Shown piece after piece: positions 8,933 through 18,162 of a stretch of DNA of 64,000 nt; the first letter of the stretch is position 1; each line of letters starts with the position of its first letter. Source of the DNA: Novosphingobium sp. 28-62-57 (lineage in GTDB: Bacteria; Pseudomonadota; Alphaproteobacteria; Sphingomonadales; Sphingomonadaceae); the NCBI GenBank assembly GCA_002256985.1, contig NCGO01000002.1:186001-250000 (forward strand), in the 5' to 3' direction. The notes beneath the pieces were generated by a model. It worked only from the letters and a program-made list of their open reading frames with translations, searched no databases and had not been told where the DNA came from. The position numbers were made by a program, and so were the translations under genes.

Positions 8933-11044
8933 TCAGCGCGTGAAAGCCTGCGCATTGCCTGCATCGACGTTGATCATGTTGCCGGTAGACTTTGCGCTCA
9001 TGTCCGATCCGAGGAAATAGACCGCTTCGGCAATGTCTTCGGGCAGGACATCGCGCTTGAGCATCGAACGCTGGCGGTAGTGCTCTTCCAGTTCCTTGCC
9101 GCTGTCGATGCCGTGGGCCCCTGCACGTTCCTTGCGCCAGTCGCCGTCCCAGATCTTGCTGCCCTTGATCACCGCATCGGGATTGACCACGTTCACGCGG
9201 ATGCCATGGGGCGCGCCTTCCAGCGCCAGACAGCGCGCGAGGTGGTTGGCGGCTGCCTTGGCGCTGGCATAGGCGCTGGCGTTGGTCGCCGCCGCCACGC
9301 CGTTCTTCGAACCGATGAACACGACCGAAGCCCCGCCCTGCTCCTTCATCCGCTTCAGCAAGGGCCATGCGGCGCGCGCGGTGAGGAAATAGCCTTGTGC
9401 CAGAACATCGTAGTTGCGGTTCCACAGTTCCAGCGTGGTTTCCTCAATAGGCGCGGACGAGGCGATGCCGGCGTTGGCGACGAGGATATCGAGCCCGCCA
9501 AATTCGCGCGCTGCCACATCGATAGCGGCCTGCACCTGGGCTTCGTCGGTTACGTCGCACACGGCCGCGCGCACCACATCTTTGCCAAACTGCTTGGCGA
9601 ACCCGGCGCGCACGTCTTCCAATGCATCGGCGGCGCGGTCGGCCAGCACCACGCAGGCGCCTTCGCGCAGCAGGCGCGCAGCAGAGGCCGCGCCGATACC
9701 GCCTGCACCGCCTGTAACCAGCGCGATCTTGCCGACCAGCGGCTTTGGCGCGGGCATGCGTTGCAGCTTGGCTTCTTCGAGCAGCCAGTATTCGATGTCG
9801 AAGGCTTCCTGCTCATCGAGCGCAATATAGTCGCCGATGGCCTGCGCCCCGCGCATCACGTTGATAGCATTGCCATAAAACTCACCGGCAAGGCGCGCAG
9901 TGGTCTTGTCGGTGGCAAAGGTCACGCGCCCCACGCCCGGCACCAGCACGACGACCGGATTGGCATCGCGCATGGCGGGCGAATTGGGCCGTTTGCAGCG
10001 TTCGTAATAGGCCGCATACATCGCGCGGTAATCGGCGATCTGCTGCGCAAGGTAGGCGTCGTCCTGCAACCGCGCGGGATCAAGCGTCAGCGGCGCGATC
10101 TTGGTGCGCAGGAAGTGATCGGGGCAGGATGTGCCAAGCGCTGCAAGGCGCTCAAACTCCACCGAACCGGTAAATTCCAGAGCCTCGGCATCGTCGGAAA
10201 AGTGACCGAGCTTCTGGCGCGCCCCGGTCATGAAGCCGCGCAAGCGGGGCATCAGATCAGCCGCGATGGCGGCGCGGTCGGGATTTGGTGCAACCTTCTG
10301 GCCACCAAACGCCGGTTTGCCCGCCAGCTTGCCATTCAGGTAATTCGCCGCGTCAGCGATCAAATGCACGGTGTGTTCGTAGCAGGCCTTGGCGCTGTCA
10401 GCCCAGCAGATGATCCCATGGCCCGCCAGCATCACGCCTTCAACTTGCGGGTTGGCCTTCACGTAATCACGCAGCATCACGCCCAGCGTGTACCCCGGGC
10501 GCTTCCACGGCAGCCAGCCGATCTTGCCGCCCCAGATCTCTTGCGTCGCCGCTTCGCCGCCCGAGGATGCGGCAAGCGCGATGATCGCATCGGGATGCAC
10601 GTGATCGACATGCGCAAAGGGCAGCAGCGAATGCAGCGGCGTGTCGATGGAGGCCGCGCGGCCATTCAGGTTGAACGTGCAGTGCGGCAGGAAGCCGACC
10701 ATCTTGTCGTCATCATCCGGCCCCGTATAGTGCGCCTCCAGCCCCAGCAACTTGGCCTGATAGAGCGTGGCAAAGCCATCAAGCTTCATCGACCCGATGT
10801 CGCCGCCCGAACCCTTGACCCACAGGACTTCGACCGCCTCACCGGTCAGCGGATCGATCTCCTGCAGCTTGGCCGAGGTATTGCCGCCGCCGAAATTGGT
10901 GACGGTAAGGTCACTGCCGAGCAGGTTCGAACGATAGAGCAGCAGCTGCGCCGGAGACAGCGTGGCAGCAATCGCATCATCCCATCGGCTGGTCGGGACC
11001 GCAAACGGCAGGGCAGCAGCGGAAATCGGGGTCTGGGCGTTCAT
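8933..11044 (-). CDS. rhaD: Bifunctional rhamnulose-1-phosphate aldolase / short-chain dehydrogenase
   Basis: 703-residue fusion. Residues about 1-410 are a class II aldolase domain with metal-binding histidines in HVDHVHPDA and AGHGIICW. From about residue 430 there is an SDR domain with the nucleotide motif VTGGAGGIGAAS and the catalytic YASAK. In characterised RhaEW-type fusions the aldolase splits rhamnulose-1-phosphate into DHAP and L-lactaldehyde, and the dehydrogenase oxidises the aldehyde to L-lactate. The L-lactate dehydrogenase gene across the divergent promoter fits that product. The ATG at 11044 has GAGGA only 4 nt away; an ATG at 11065, seven codons upstream, is the alternative start. 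Confidence 0.92.
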   Translation of the reverse strand: MNAQTPISAAALPFAVPTSRWDDAIAATLSPAQLLLYRSNLLGSDLTVTNFGGGNTSAKLQEIDPLTGEAVEVLWVKGSGGDIGSMKLDGFATLYQAKLLGLEAHYTGPDDDDKMVGFLPHCTFNLNGRAASIDTPLHSLLPFAHVDHVHPDAIIALAASSGGEAATQEIWGGKIGWLPWKRPGYTLGVMLRDYVKANPQVEGVMLAGHGIICWADSAKACYEHTVHLIADAANYLNGKLAGKPAFGGQKVAPNPDRAAIAADLMPRLRGFMTGARQKLGHFSDDAEALEFTGSVEFERLAALGTSCPDHFLRTKIAPLTLDPARLQDDAYLAQQIADYRAMYAAYYERCKRPNSPAMRDANPVVVLVPGVGRVTFATDKTTARLAGEFYGNAINVMRGAQAIGDYIALDEQEAFDIEYWLLEEAKLQRMPAPKPLVGKIALVTGGAGGIGAASAARLLREGACVVLADRAADALEDVRAGFAKQFGKDVVRAAVCDVTDEAQVQAAIDVAAREFGGLDILVANAGIASSAPIEETTLELWNRNYDVLAQGYFLTARAAWPLLKRMKEQGGASVVFIGSKNGVAAATNASAYASAKAAANHLARCLALEGAPHGIRVNVVNPDAVIKGSKIWDGDWRKERAGAHGIDSGKELEEHYRQRSMLKRDVLPEDIAEAVYFLGSDMSAKSTGNMINVDAGNAQAFTR

Positions 11045-11089
11045 GGCATCCTCGGTGGGCAACATGCGGCCTTGCACCGCTCGCCGAGC

Positions 11090-11118
11090 CTGATAACAAT
11101 TTAAGTGGAAATGATCAA
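11090..11118 (-). promoter_or_regulatory. Candidate sigma70 promoter for the rhaD operon
   Basis: On the minus strand TTGATC (11118-11113) and TATCAG (11095-11090) are separated by exactly 17 bp. Each matches its consensus hexamer at four of six positions. The start codon lies about 45 bp beyond the -10 hexamer. The -35 hexamer falls inside the repeat block at 11111-11140, so a protein bound there would block RNA polymerase. Confidence 0.5.
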
Positions 11119-11140
11119 CAATGATTGATAGTGATTGTTT
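11111..11140. promoter_or_regulatory. Three 10-bp direct repeats, probable DeoR-family operator
   Basis: Three consecutive decamers, ATGATCAACA, ATGATTGATA and GTGATTGTTT, share RTGAT at the same place, giving one repeat per helical turn. The block is AT-rich in otherwise GC-rich DNA. It lies in the short divergent region between the rhaD and rhaB operons and overlaps the candidate -35 of the former. A DeoR-type regulator is encoded at the end of the rhaB operon, and such regulators often bind direct repeats. Binding by that protein is inferred. Confidence 0.5.
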
Positions 11141-11169
11141 TGAGGATAGGGCGAGAGGGAGACGCGCGC

Positions 11170-12600
11170 TTGCCAACAGGCGCCACCATAGTGATCGATC
11201 TGGGCAAGACCCTGAGCAAGGTGACGCTCTGGGACGAGGCTGGTCGCCTGCTCGATCGGCAGACCCGCCCAAACGCGCCGGTCGTGATCGATGGCCTGCA
11301 CTGTCTGGACACAGACGGTATCGGCGGGTGGTTGATCGAAGCCCTGTCGCAATACGCAGGTCACCCGGTTCGAACGATCGTTCCGGTCGGCCACGCTGCC
11401 GCCGTAGCCGCGATCCGCGATGACCGGCTGGCCTTCCCCCCGCTCGATTACGAACAGCAGGTCCCCGAAGCGATCCTCGCCACCTATCGTGCGCAGTGCG
11501 ATCCGTTCGAGGTAACCGGCTCGCCCGCCCTGCCCTGCGGCCTGAACCTGGGCGCGCAACTGTGGTGGGCGCAACAGCGCGATCCTGATGCGCTTGCTGC
11601 CACGACCCTTCTGCCATGGGCACAATACTGGGCGTGGTTCCTCAGCGGCAGCGCTGTCAGCGAAGTCACCAGCCTTGGTTGCCATTCGGACTTGTGGTGC
11701 CCGCAAGAAGCCGATTTCTCGCCAATGGCCCACCGTCTTGGCTGGGCCGCGCGCTTCGCCCCGCTGGTGTTTGCCGGCGATGTCGTCGGCACCTTGCGCC
11801 CGGCAATCGCGCAGACCACTGGCCTGCCCGCAACCGTCCGCGTGCTGGCAGGCCTGCACGATTCCAACGCCGCCCTGCACGCCGCGCGCGGATTTGCACA
11901 GATCGCTGGCAGCGACGCAACAGTGCTGTCCACCGGCACCTGGTTCATCGCCATGCGCCGTCCTGCAACTGCGCTACCCGCACTCTCGCCCGGTCGTGAT
12001 TGCCTGATCAACGTCGATATCGAAGGACGCCCGGTGCCTTCGGCGCGGTTCATGGGCGGGCGCGAAATCGAAAGCGTGATCGGGATTGATACCCGCCGCG
12101 TCGATATCAAACCCGATCAGCCCGCCCTGCTGGCCGCGGTGCCAGACTTGCTCGCCAGCGGCACGATGCTGCTCCCCACGCTGGCGCCGGGCTGTGGCCC
12201 CTTCCCGGACCTGACCGCGCGCTGGCTTGGCGATTGCGCCGATGGGCCTGAAGATTGGCCTGAAGAATGGCCTGAAGATTGGCACGCCCGCCGCGCCGCA
12301 ATGTGCCTCTACGCTGCGCTCGTTGCCGATGTCGCATTGGACCTGATCGGCTCGCGCGAGAGCCTGCTGATCGAAGGCCGCTTTGCCGAGGCCGAGGTCT
12401 TTGTGCGCGCGCTTGCCGCGCTGCGCCCGCACACCCGTGTGATGACCGCCAACGCGCACAATGACGTCTCGTTCGGTGCCCTGCGCCTGATCGATCCCGA
12501 CTTGCGCCCGCAAGGCACGCTGCGCCGGGTCGAACCGCTTTGCGGCGACATCCACAGCTATCGCCAACGGTGGCACGCCGCGCTGGAGAATGCCCGATGA
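11170..12600 (+). CDS. rhaB: FGGY-family carbohydrate kinase, probable rhamnulokinase
   Basis: 476-residue sugar kinase of the FGGY/ASKHA fold. The N-terminal phosphate-binding segment reads [14 protein letters not shown] and a second nucleotide-binding segment is [12 protein letters not shown] (about residue 255). It should phosphorylate L-rhamnulose with ATP, the missing step between the isomerase and the aldolase. The preferred start is a TTG with GAGAGGGAG about 8 nt upstream; an upstream in-frame TTG at 11125 lies in the operator. The protein carries an unusual Pro-Glu/Asp-Trp repeat near residue 360. The stop overlaps the lldD start (ATGA). Substrate is inferred from pathway context. 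Confidence 0.85.
   Translation: MPTGATIVIDLGKTLSKVTLWDEAGRLLDRQTRPNAPVVIDGLHCLDTDGIGGWLIEALSQYAGHPVRTIVPVGHAAAVAAIRDDRLAFPPLDYEQQVPEAILATYRAQCDPFEVTGSPALPCGLNLGAQLWWAQQRDPDALAATTLLPWAQYWAWFLSGSAVSEVTSLGCHSDLWCPQEADFSPMAHRLGWAARFAPLVFAGDVVGTLRPAIAQTTGLPATVRVLAGLHDSNAALHAARGFAQIAGSDATVLSTGTWFIAMRRPATALPALSPGRDCLINVDIEGRPVPSARFMGGREIESVIGIDTRRVDIKPDQPALLAAVPDLLASGTMLLPTLAPGCGPFPDLTARWLGDCADGPEDWPEEWPEDWHARRAAMCLYAALVADVALDLIGSRESLLIEGRFAEAEVFVRALAALRPHTRVMTANAHNDVSFGALRLIDPDLRPQGTLRRVEPLCGDIHSYRQRWHAALENAR
12245..12280 (+). repeat. Three tandem 12-bp units inside rhaB
   Basis: Units GGCCTGAAGATT, GGCCTGAAGAAT and GGCCTGAAGATT follow each other without a gap. They encode a Pro-Glu-Asp/Glu-Trp repeat in the kinase. 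Because 12 is a multiple of three, copy changes leave the frame intact. Confidence 0.9.
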
Positions 12601-13745
12601 TCGTCGCCAATATCGCCGATTTCCGCGAAGCGGCACGCCGCCGTCTGCCGCGCTTCCTGTTCGAATACATGGATGGTGGCTCCTATGCCGAAGTCACCCT
12701 GCGGCGGAATATCGACGATCTTGCCAATGTCGCCCTGCGCCAGCGCGTGTTGCGCAATGTCGCGGATATCGATCTGTCGACGCACCTGTTCGGCACACGC
12801 CAGAGCCTGCCGGTGGCGCTCGCGCCGATCGGCTTGGCCGGGCTCAACGCACGGCGCGGCGAATGTCAGGCGGTGCGCGCCGCCAACAAGGCGAACATCC
12901 CCTTCACCCTCTCGACCGTGTCGGCCTGCACCATCGGTGAAGCTGCAGCCGCGTCCGAACAGCCGTTCTGGTTCCAGCTTTACATGATCCGCGACCGCGC
13001 CTTCATGCAGGACATGCTGGCACAGGCCACCGCATCGGGCTGCTCGGCTTTGGTGTTCACGGTCGATATGCCCGTGCCCGGAACCCGCTATCGCGATTAC
13101 CGCTCCGGGCTTGCCGGAGCGCCCGGGCTCAAGGGTTCGGCATGGCGCGCGGCCCAGGCAATGCTGCGCCCGCGCTGGGCATGGGATGTCGGCGTGATGG
13201 GGCGCCCGCATCACCTCGGCAATGTCGCACCGGTGCTGGCGGGCAAGACCGGGATCGAGGATTTCTTTGCGTGGATGCGCAACAACTTCGATCCTGCAAT
13301 CTCGTGGGGCGATCTCGCCTTTATCCGCGCGCACTGGAAAGGTCCGCTGATCATCAAGGGCATTCTCGATGCCGAGGACGCCCGCCTTGCCGCAGACGCA
13401 GGCGTTGATGGTATCGTCGTGTCGAACCACGGCGGCAGACAACTCGATGGCGTGCCCTCCACCGCGCGCGCCCTGCCACCCATCGCCGATGCGGTGGGCG
13501 ACCGGCTGACCGTACTTGCCGACGGCGGTGTGCGGTCGGGTCTCGACGTTGTCCGCCTGCTCGCGCTCGGGGCAAAGGGCGTGCTGCTCGGGCGCGCTTG
13601 GTCCTATGCGCTGGCGGCAGGTGGCGAGGCGGGGGTCACCAAAATGCTGGGCCTGATCGAGGCTGAAATGCGCGTGGCGATGGCGCTGACCGGCACGACG
13701 CGGATCGAACAGATCAACCGCACGATAGTGGTAGAGGACAACTGA
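12597..13745 (+). CDS. lldD: FMN-dependent L-lactate dehydrogenase
   Basis: 382-residue member of the alpha-hydroxy-acid oxidase family. Visible marks are [17 protein letters not shown] near the N-terminus, [11 protein letters not shown], the substrate/FMN lysine region [12 protein letters not shown], and the active-site [10 protein letters not shown] (about residue 276) with the catalytic His and Arg. It oxidises L-lactate to pyruvate at the membrane, passing electrons to the quinone pool. The start overlaps the kinase stop by 4 bp. In this locus it should consume L-lactate made by the rhaD dehydrogenase domain, closing the route from rhamnose to pyruvate. Confidence 0.93.
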   Translation: MIVANIADFREAARRRLPRFLFEYMDGGSYAEVTLRRNIDDLANVALRQRVLRNVADIDLSTHLFGTRQSLPVALAPIGLAGLNARRGECQAVRAANKANIPFTLSTVSACTIGEAAAASEQPFWFQLYMIRDRAFMQDMLAQATASGCSALVFTVDMPVPGTRYRDYRSGLAGAPGLKGSAWRAAQAMLRPRWAWDVGVMGRPHHLGNVAPVLAGKTGIEDFFAWMRNNFDPAISWGDLAFIRAHWKGPLIIKGILDAEDARLAADAGVDGIVVSNHGGRQLDGVPSTARALPPIADAVGDRLTVLADGGVRSGLDVVRLLALGAKGVLLGRAWSYALAAGGEAGVTKMLGLIEAEMRVAMALTGTTRIEQINRTIVVEDN

Positions 13746-13746
13746 C

Positions 13747-15003
13747 ATGACCACGCAGGCTGGCGATAAGGGCCACTGGCGCGACACGATCCTGGCAGGA
13801 TTGGCAAACTACATTGATTCAGGCTCGATCGTTGCAGGCTCGGTCGCATTGGCTTTGTGGAAGGACCTTTATGGCCTGTCCGACAGCTTCATCGGACTGA
13901 TCGCAGCGTTCAGCGCCAATGCCATTTCGGCGGGCATCGGCGCATTCATCGGCGGGTGGTTATGCGACCGGCTCGGCCGCAAGAAGATCTACCAGTACGA
14001 TATGCTGTTTTATGCCTTCGGCATGCTGTTCCTGATCTTTGCCAGCTCTGCGTGGATGATCATCGCGGGCTTCCTGCTGGTCGGGCTCGCGGTCGGCGCA
14101 GACATTCCCGCGTCGTGGTCGCTGATCGCCGAACAGGCCCCCGATACCCGGCGCGGCGCGCATTCGGGCGTGGCGCAAGTGCTGTGGTATCTCGGCCCGG
14201 TGATTGTCCTGACTACGGCCTATTTCCTCAAGCCCTATGGCATTGCTGGCGTCCGCTGGCTGTTCATCCACCTCGCCGTCCTGGCTCTGGCGCTCACCTT
14301 CCTGCGCAGCCGGATGAAGGAATCACAGCGCTGGGAGGAAAGCCGGACGGCCCAAGGGCGCAAAGGCCCGGGCATCGACTGGAGCGAACTGTTCAGCCCC
14401 AAATACCTCAAATCCATGCTTTATCTGATCTGCATGTATGGGTTCTGGAACTTGTGGGCAGGCTATAACGGCTTCTTCACGCCCTACCTGATCGCGCAGA
14501 ACAATCTGCCCGAATGGGCCGAGACGATGGTCCCTGCCAGCTACTTTGCCATCGGCATCGTCTCGATCCTCGTGATCTTCATGACTCTGTCGGACAAGGT
14601 CAACCAGCGCACGCTGTTTGGCCTGTCGGCGCTGATGCATGTTGCCGGAATGCTGATGCTGGTGGTGTTCCCCTTCACCCTGCCCGTGGTGATCATCCAC
14701 ATCCTGATCATGGGCATCGCCGGCGGCTTTGGCGCGCAAAGCTTCTTCCAGCTATGGAGCGCCGAGCTGTTTCCGACCGCGATCCGCTCAACGGCGCAGG
14801 GCGTGACTTTCGCCGTCGTGCGCATCGGCCTTGGCATCTGGAGCCTTGCCGTCCCGGCGCTGGCATCGGCGGATTTCACGACATTGGCGTGGATCCTGAC
14901 CGGCTTTCTCGTTGTATCGGGGCTGATTGGCTATGTCTGGGCCCCACGCAACGAAGGCAAATCGCTTGAACAACTCGAAGCCGAGCGGCAAGCAGCGGCT
15001 TAA
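13747..15003 (+). CDS. MFS transporter, probable L-rhamnose uptake
   Basis: 418-residue major facilitator with about 12 hydrophobic segments. The loop-2/3 signature GGWLCDRLGRKKIYQYD is present. The N-terminal half has GLAVGADIPASWSLIAEQAP, a pattern common in sugar and organic-acid MFS carriers. It starts one base after the lldD stop with GAGGA upstream. Position among rhamnose genes makes L-rhamnose the best guess, with L-lactate as the main alternative because lldD is adjacent. Confidence 0.85.
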   Translation: MTTQAGDKGHWRDTILAGLANYIDSGSIVAGSVALALWKDLYGLSDSFIGLIAAFSANAISAGIGAFIGGWLCDRLGRKKIYQYDMLFYAFGMLFLIFASSAWMIIAGFLLVGLAVGADIPASWSLIAEQAPDTRRGAHSGVAQVLWYLGPVIVLTTAYFLKPYGIAGVRWLFIHLAVLALALTFLRSRMKESQRWEESRTAQGRKGPGIDWSELFSPKYLKSMLYLICMYGFWNLWAGYNGFFTPYLIAQNNLPEWAETMVPASYFAIGIVSILVIFMTLSDKVNQRTLFGLSALMHVAGMLMLVVFPFTLPVVIIHILIMGIAGGFGAQSFFQLWSAELFPTAIRSTAQGVTFAVVRIGLGIWSLAVPALASADFTTLAWILTGFLVVSGLIGYVWAPRNEGKSLEQLEAERQAAA

Positions 15004-15007
15004 GGCT

Positions 15008-15036
15008 AACACCTTGACGCAAACACCTTGACGCAA
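15008..15036 (+). repeat. Two tandem copies of a 14-bp unit before the deoR gene
   Basis: AACACCTTGACGCA occurs twice in immediate succession, with a further A after the second copy. Each copy contains TTGACG, a -35-like hexamer. It lies between the transporter stop and the regulator's ribosome site. It may be a slippage duplication or part of a promoter/operator; no clear -10 follows. Confidence 0.75.
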
Positions 15037-15055
15037 AAACAGGGGCCGGTTCGAA

Positions 15056-15847
15056 ATGCACGCTGCTGAACGCGAACGTCTGATCGAAGCGGCCATGCGT
15101 CCGTCAGGGTTTGTCAGCTACCGCGATCTGGAAGTCATGCTTGATGCCTCCCCCGCCACAATCCGGCGTGATCTTGCCCGGCTTGAAGGTGAGGGCAGGA
15201 TCGTCCGCATCCACGGCGGGGCCAAGCTCCCCGACGAGGACGTCGACACCACGCCCCGCCTGCGCGGCACCCCGTTCGAACAATCGATCACGCAGAACCT
15301 TGCCGCAAAGCAGGCCATCGGCCGCGCTGCCGCCGCGCTGTGCACGCCCGGCGAAGGCATCATGGTCGATGGCGGCACCACCACCTTGCAGATGTGCCCG
15401 CATCTTGCCGGGCTCGATTGCCAGGTGCTGACCAACTCGCTGCACATCGTCAATGCGCTGTTGCCACAGGCGGGGACGCGCATCCTCGTGCCCTCGGGCG
15501 CGGTGTTCCGCGAACAGAATATCATCCTGGCTGCGGCGGGCGAGGAATCGATGCCACGCTTTCACGCGCCCAAGCTGTTCATGGGCGCGGCCGCGATTGG
15601 CGCGCAGGGCGTGATGCAGGCCGATGTCGTGCTGGTCGCCGCCGAACGCCGCCTGATCGACCGTGCCGAACAGGTCATCCTGCTTGTCGACAGCAGCAAG
15701 TTTGCCAGCCAGTCGGGCACGATCGTCTGCGCCCTCGACGAGATCGACACGATCATTACCGATGCCGTGCCAGAGAGCCTGCAGGCGACGATTGCCGCCG
15801 CCGGGATCAAGGTCATACTGGTCGGGCAAGACGGGTCGTCAGGCTGA
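15056..15847 (+). CDS. DeoR-family transcriptional regulator of rhamnose genes
   Basis: 263 residues. The N-terminal DeoR helix-turn-helix reads FVSYRDLEVMLDASPATIRRDL (shown only in outline here: key residues SPATIRRDL at about 32-40), followed by EGRIVRIHGGAKLP. The C-terminal effector domain has VDGGTTTLQM and the late segment VILLVDSSKF, typical of the sugar-phosphate-sensing DeoRC domain. Proteobacterial rhamnose loci commonly carry a DeoR repressor. It closes the plus-strand operon and its 3' end overlaps the convergent recQ gene by 9 bp. A phosphorylated rhamnose intermediate is the likely inducer, by analogy. Confidence 0.9.
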   Translation: MHAAERERLIEAAMRPSGFVSYRDLEVMLDASPATIRRDLARLEGEGRIVRIHGGAKLPDEDVDTTPRLRGTPFEQSITQNLAAKQAIGRAAAALCTPGEGIMVDGGTTTLQMCPHLAGLDCQVLTNSLHIVNALLPQAGTRILVPSGAVFREQNIILAAAGEESMPRFHAPKLFMGAAAIGAQGVMQADVVLVAAERRLIDRAEQVILLVDSSKFASQSGTIVCALDEIDTIITDAVPESLQATIAAAGIKVILVGQDGSSG

Positions 15848-17647
15848 AACCTGCCGCAGAACCTCCAGAAATCTGTCGCCATAGGCTTCCAGCTTGCGCG
15901 AACCGACCCCGCCAATCTGGCCCAGATCCGCCAGTGTCGATGGCCGCGATGCGGCCATTTCGCGCAGCACCGAATCGTGGAAGATCACATAGGGCGGCAC
16001 GCCAGCCTCGCGCGCCAGATCGCGGCGCAGGCTGCGCAGCGCATCGAACACCGGATCACCCACGGGATTGAGCGCCGCTCCGGTGCCGCCGCGCGCGCGC
16101 CTGCCTGAGCGCGGCTCCTTCTGCGGGGCCAGCACCAGCGGCACCTCAGCCTCACCCTTCAAAATCGCCCGCGCTTCACCGCCCAGCGCCAGCCCGCCGT
16201 GCTCGGTCGCCACCAAGGCCCCGCGCGCCTGCAAAGCCCGGGCCAGCGGGCGCAGCAGCGGCGCTTCATCGGCACCCACAATGCCGAACACGGAAAGCTG
16301 ATCGTGCCCGCGCTGCGTCACCCGTTCATCGGCAACGCCAGTCAGCACCTTTTCCAGATAGCCAAAGCCGAACGACTGGCCGGTGCGATAGACCGCCGAC
16401 AGCAGCTTGCGCGCCACTTGCGTGCCATCGGTAACCCCCGGTGCATTCAGGCAATTGTCGCAGTTGCCGCAGGCTGGCGGCGGGTTCTCGCCAAAGTGGC
16501 GCAGCAGCAGCGCGCGGCGGCAGTGCGGCGTTTCCACCAGTTCGGCCAAGGCATTGATCCGCACCTGCTCTCCGGCGCGGCGATGCTCTTCCACTTCGGC
16601 AATGCGCTGGCGTGCCCGCACAAAGTCTTCGGCGCCCCACAGCATCACCGCCACCGCCGGATCGCCATCGCGCCCGGCACGGCCGGTTTCCTGATAGTAT
16701 CCCTCGATGCTTTTCGGGCAGGCGGCATGCGCCACAAAGCGCACATCGGGCTTATCAATCCCCATGCCAAAGGCGACCGTGGCCACCATCACCATGTCTT
16801 CGGAATCCACAAACGCCGCCTGATTGGCCGCACGCACCGCCGCGTCCAGCCCGGCGTGATAGGGCCGCACCTCGCGCCCGCCAGCGCTCAATTGCCCCGC
16901 CAGCTTCTCCACTTGCGCGCGGGTGGGGGCATAGACGATTCCGGGGCCAGGGTTCTCGGCCATCACCGTCATCAGCTGTCGCAGCGGATTGTCGCGCGGG
17001 ACGATGGCATAGCGGATATTGGGCCGGTCAAAGCCTGCAACGATCAGCCCCTCTTCGGCAATGCCCAGCTGCGCAAGGATATCGGCGCGCGTGTGACGGT
17101 CCGCCGTGGCCGTCAACGCCAGACGCGGCACATCGGGGAATGCGTCCATCAGCGGGCGCAACAGCCTGTAATCGGGGCGGAAATCGTGGCCCCATTCCGA
17201 AACGCAATGCGCCTCATCAATCGCAAACATCGCCACCCGGCCCCGGCGCAGCATCTCGAGGAAATGCGGCTGGCTGGCCCGCTCCGGCGCGACATAGAGC
17301 AGGTCGAGATCGCCTCCCAGGAACCGCTCGATGGTTTGCCCGCGGTCCATGTCCACACTGGTCAGCGTCGCGGCGCGGATGCCGTTGGCCGTCGCGCTGC
17401 GCAACTGGTCATGCATCAGCGCGATCAGCGGCGAGACGACCACGCAGGTGCCCGGCAGCATCACCGCAGGCAGCTGATATGTCAGCGATTTCCCCGCCCC
17501 GGTGGGCATGACCGCCAAGGTCGAGCGCCCCGCCAGCACCCGCTCCACCACATCGGCCTGCACCCCCCGGAACGCGGAGAATCCAAACACCGCGTGGAGA
17601 CGGTCGAGCACATCAGAAGGCGAAAAATCGAGAGTGGAAAGGGTCAC
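15839..17647 (-). CDS. recQ: ATP-dependent DNA helicase RecQ
   Basis: 602-residue superfamily 2 helicase unwinding DNA 3' to 5' in recombinational repair. Walker A is MPTGAGKSLTYQLP (about residue 47) and Walker B is the DEAH of AIDEAHCVSEWGHDFRPDY (about 143). The QETGRAGRDG motif VI is present. The RQC zinc site shows CRRALLLRHFG and CGNCDNC. The last 75 residues are an HRDC domain containing DLGQIGGVGSRKLEAYG. The start is GTG. It is monocistronic by layout, convergent with the deoR gene. Confidence 0.95.
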   Translation of the reverse strand: MTLSTLDFSPSDVLDRLHAVFGFSAFRGVQADVVERVLAGRSTLAVMPTGAGKSLTYQLPAVMLPGTCVVVSPLIALMHDQLRSATANGIRAATLTSVDMDRGQTIERFLGGDLDLLYVAPERASQPHFLEMLRRGRVAMFAIDEAHCVSEWGHDFRPDYRLLRPLMDAFPDVPRLALTATADRHTRADILAQLGIAEEGLIVAGFDRPNIRYAIVPRDNPLRQLMTVMAENPGPGIVYAPTRAQVEKLAGQLSAGGREVRPYHAGLDAAVRAANQAAFVDSEDMVMVATVAFGMGIDKPDVRFVAHAACPKSIEGYYQETGRAGRDGDPAVAVMLWGAEDFVRARQRIAEVEEHRRAGEQVRINALAELVETPHCRRALLLRHFGENPPPACGNCDNCLNAPGVTDGTQVARKLLSAVYRTGQSFGFGYLEKVLTGVADERVTQRGHDQLSVFGIVGADEAPLLRPLARALQARGALVATEHGGLALGGEARAILKGEAEVPLVLAPQKEPRSGRRARGGTGAALNPVGDPVFDALRSLRRDLAREAGVPPYVIFHDSVLREMAASRPSTLADLGQIGGVGSRKLEAYGDRFLEVLRQVSA

Positions 17648-17689
17648 GCGCCCGCTATGGCAGATCGCAGGCGGTCATTCCACGCTCGA

Positions 17690-18145
17690 TCATCCCAAAA
17701 TCACGTGAAGGCGGCTGATGCGGCTTGTCACGATCTTCCAGCCATCGGCTTCGCGGCGGTAGGTTTCGTGATAGTGGCCCATGCCGTGGAGGAACGGCTT
17801 TCCATCGGCGTCCCAGATCTGATCCTCCATCGCGATCACCCCGCGCGCTTCATTTTCGCTCATCAATTCAATCTCATGGCAATGACCATGATGGACGGTG
17901 CACAAGGGCGCAACGGCGGCTTCGACGAATGCGGCGATGGTGTCTCCGCCCGCATGAATCCAGTTTTCGGCATCTGGTGCCGGTTCGACGGACAGCGAGC
18001 AGGCCGCATCGAATGTCGCATCGTCGGCAAAGACCTTGCGCAATCCAGCGTAGTCCTTGGTGTCCATGCAGCGGAAATAGCGGGCCTTGAGCTGCTTGAT
18101 GTCCTCGATGGCAGTCAGGCGGACGATGGGGTCGATCTCGGGCAT
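17690..18145 (-). CDS. SnoaL/NTF2-like family protein
   Basis: 151-residue protein of the nuclear-transport-factor-2 fold. It opens with an Ile-rich helix and LKARYFRCMDTKDYAGLRKV, has a central His pair in TVHHGHCHEIELM, and ends YHETYRREADGWKIVTSRI, the pattern of SnoaL_4-type small dehydratase/isomerase or binding proteins. No signal peptide. A repeat element lies 18 bp before its start. Family members act on very different substrates, so function is not assigned. Confidence 0.8.
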   Translation of the reverse strand: MPEIDPIVRLTAIEDIKQLKARYFRCMDTKDYAGLRKVFADDATFDAACSLSVEPAPDAENWIHAGGDTIAAFVEAAVAPLCTVHHGHCHEIELMSENEARGVIAMEDQIWDADGKPFLHGMGHYHETYRREADGWKIVTSRISRLHVILG

Positions 18146-18162
18146 CCTCGTGGCTCTCCGGT

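Noticed and set aside
12245-12280. Possible CRISPR-like array at the 12-bp repeats (also 40315-40362 and 40548-40607)
   Set aside because: Repeats are head-to-tail with no spacers; two of the sets lie in coding DNA.
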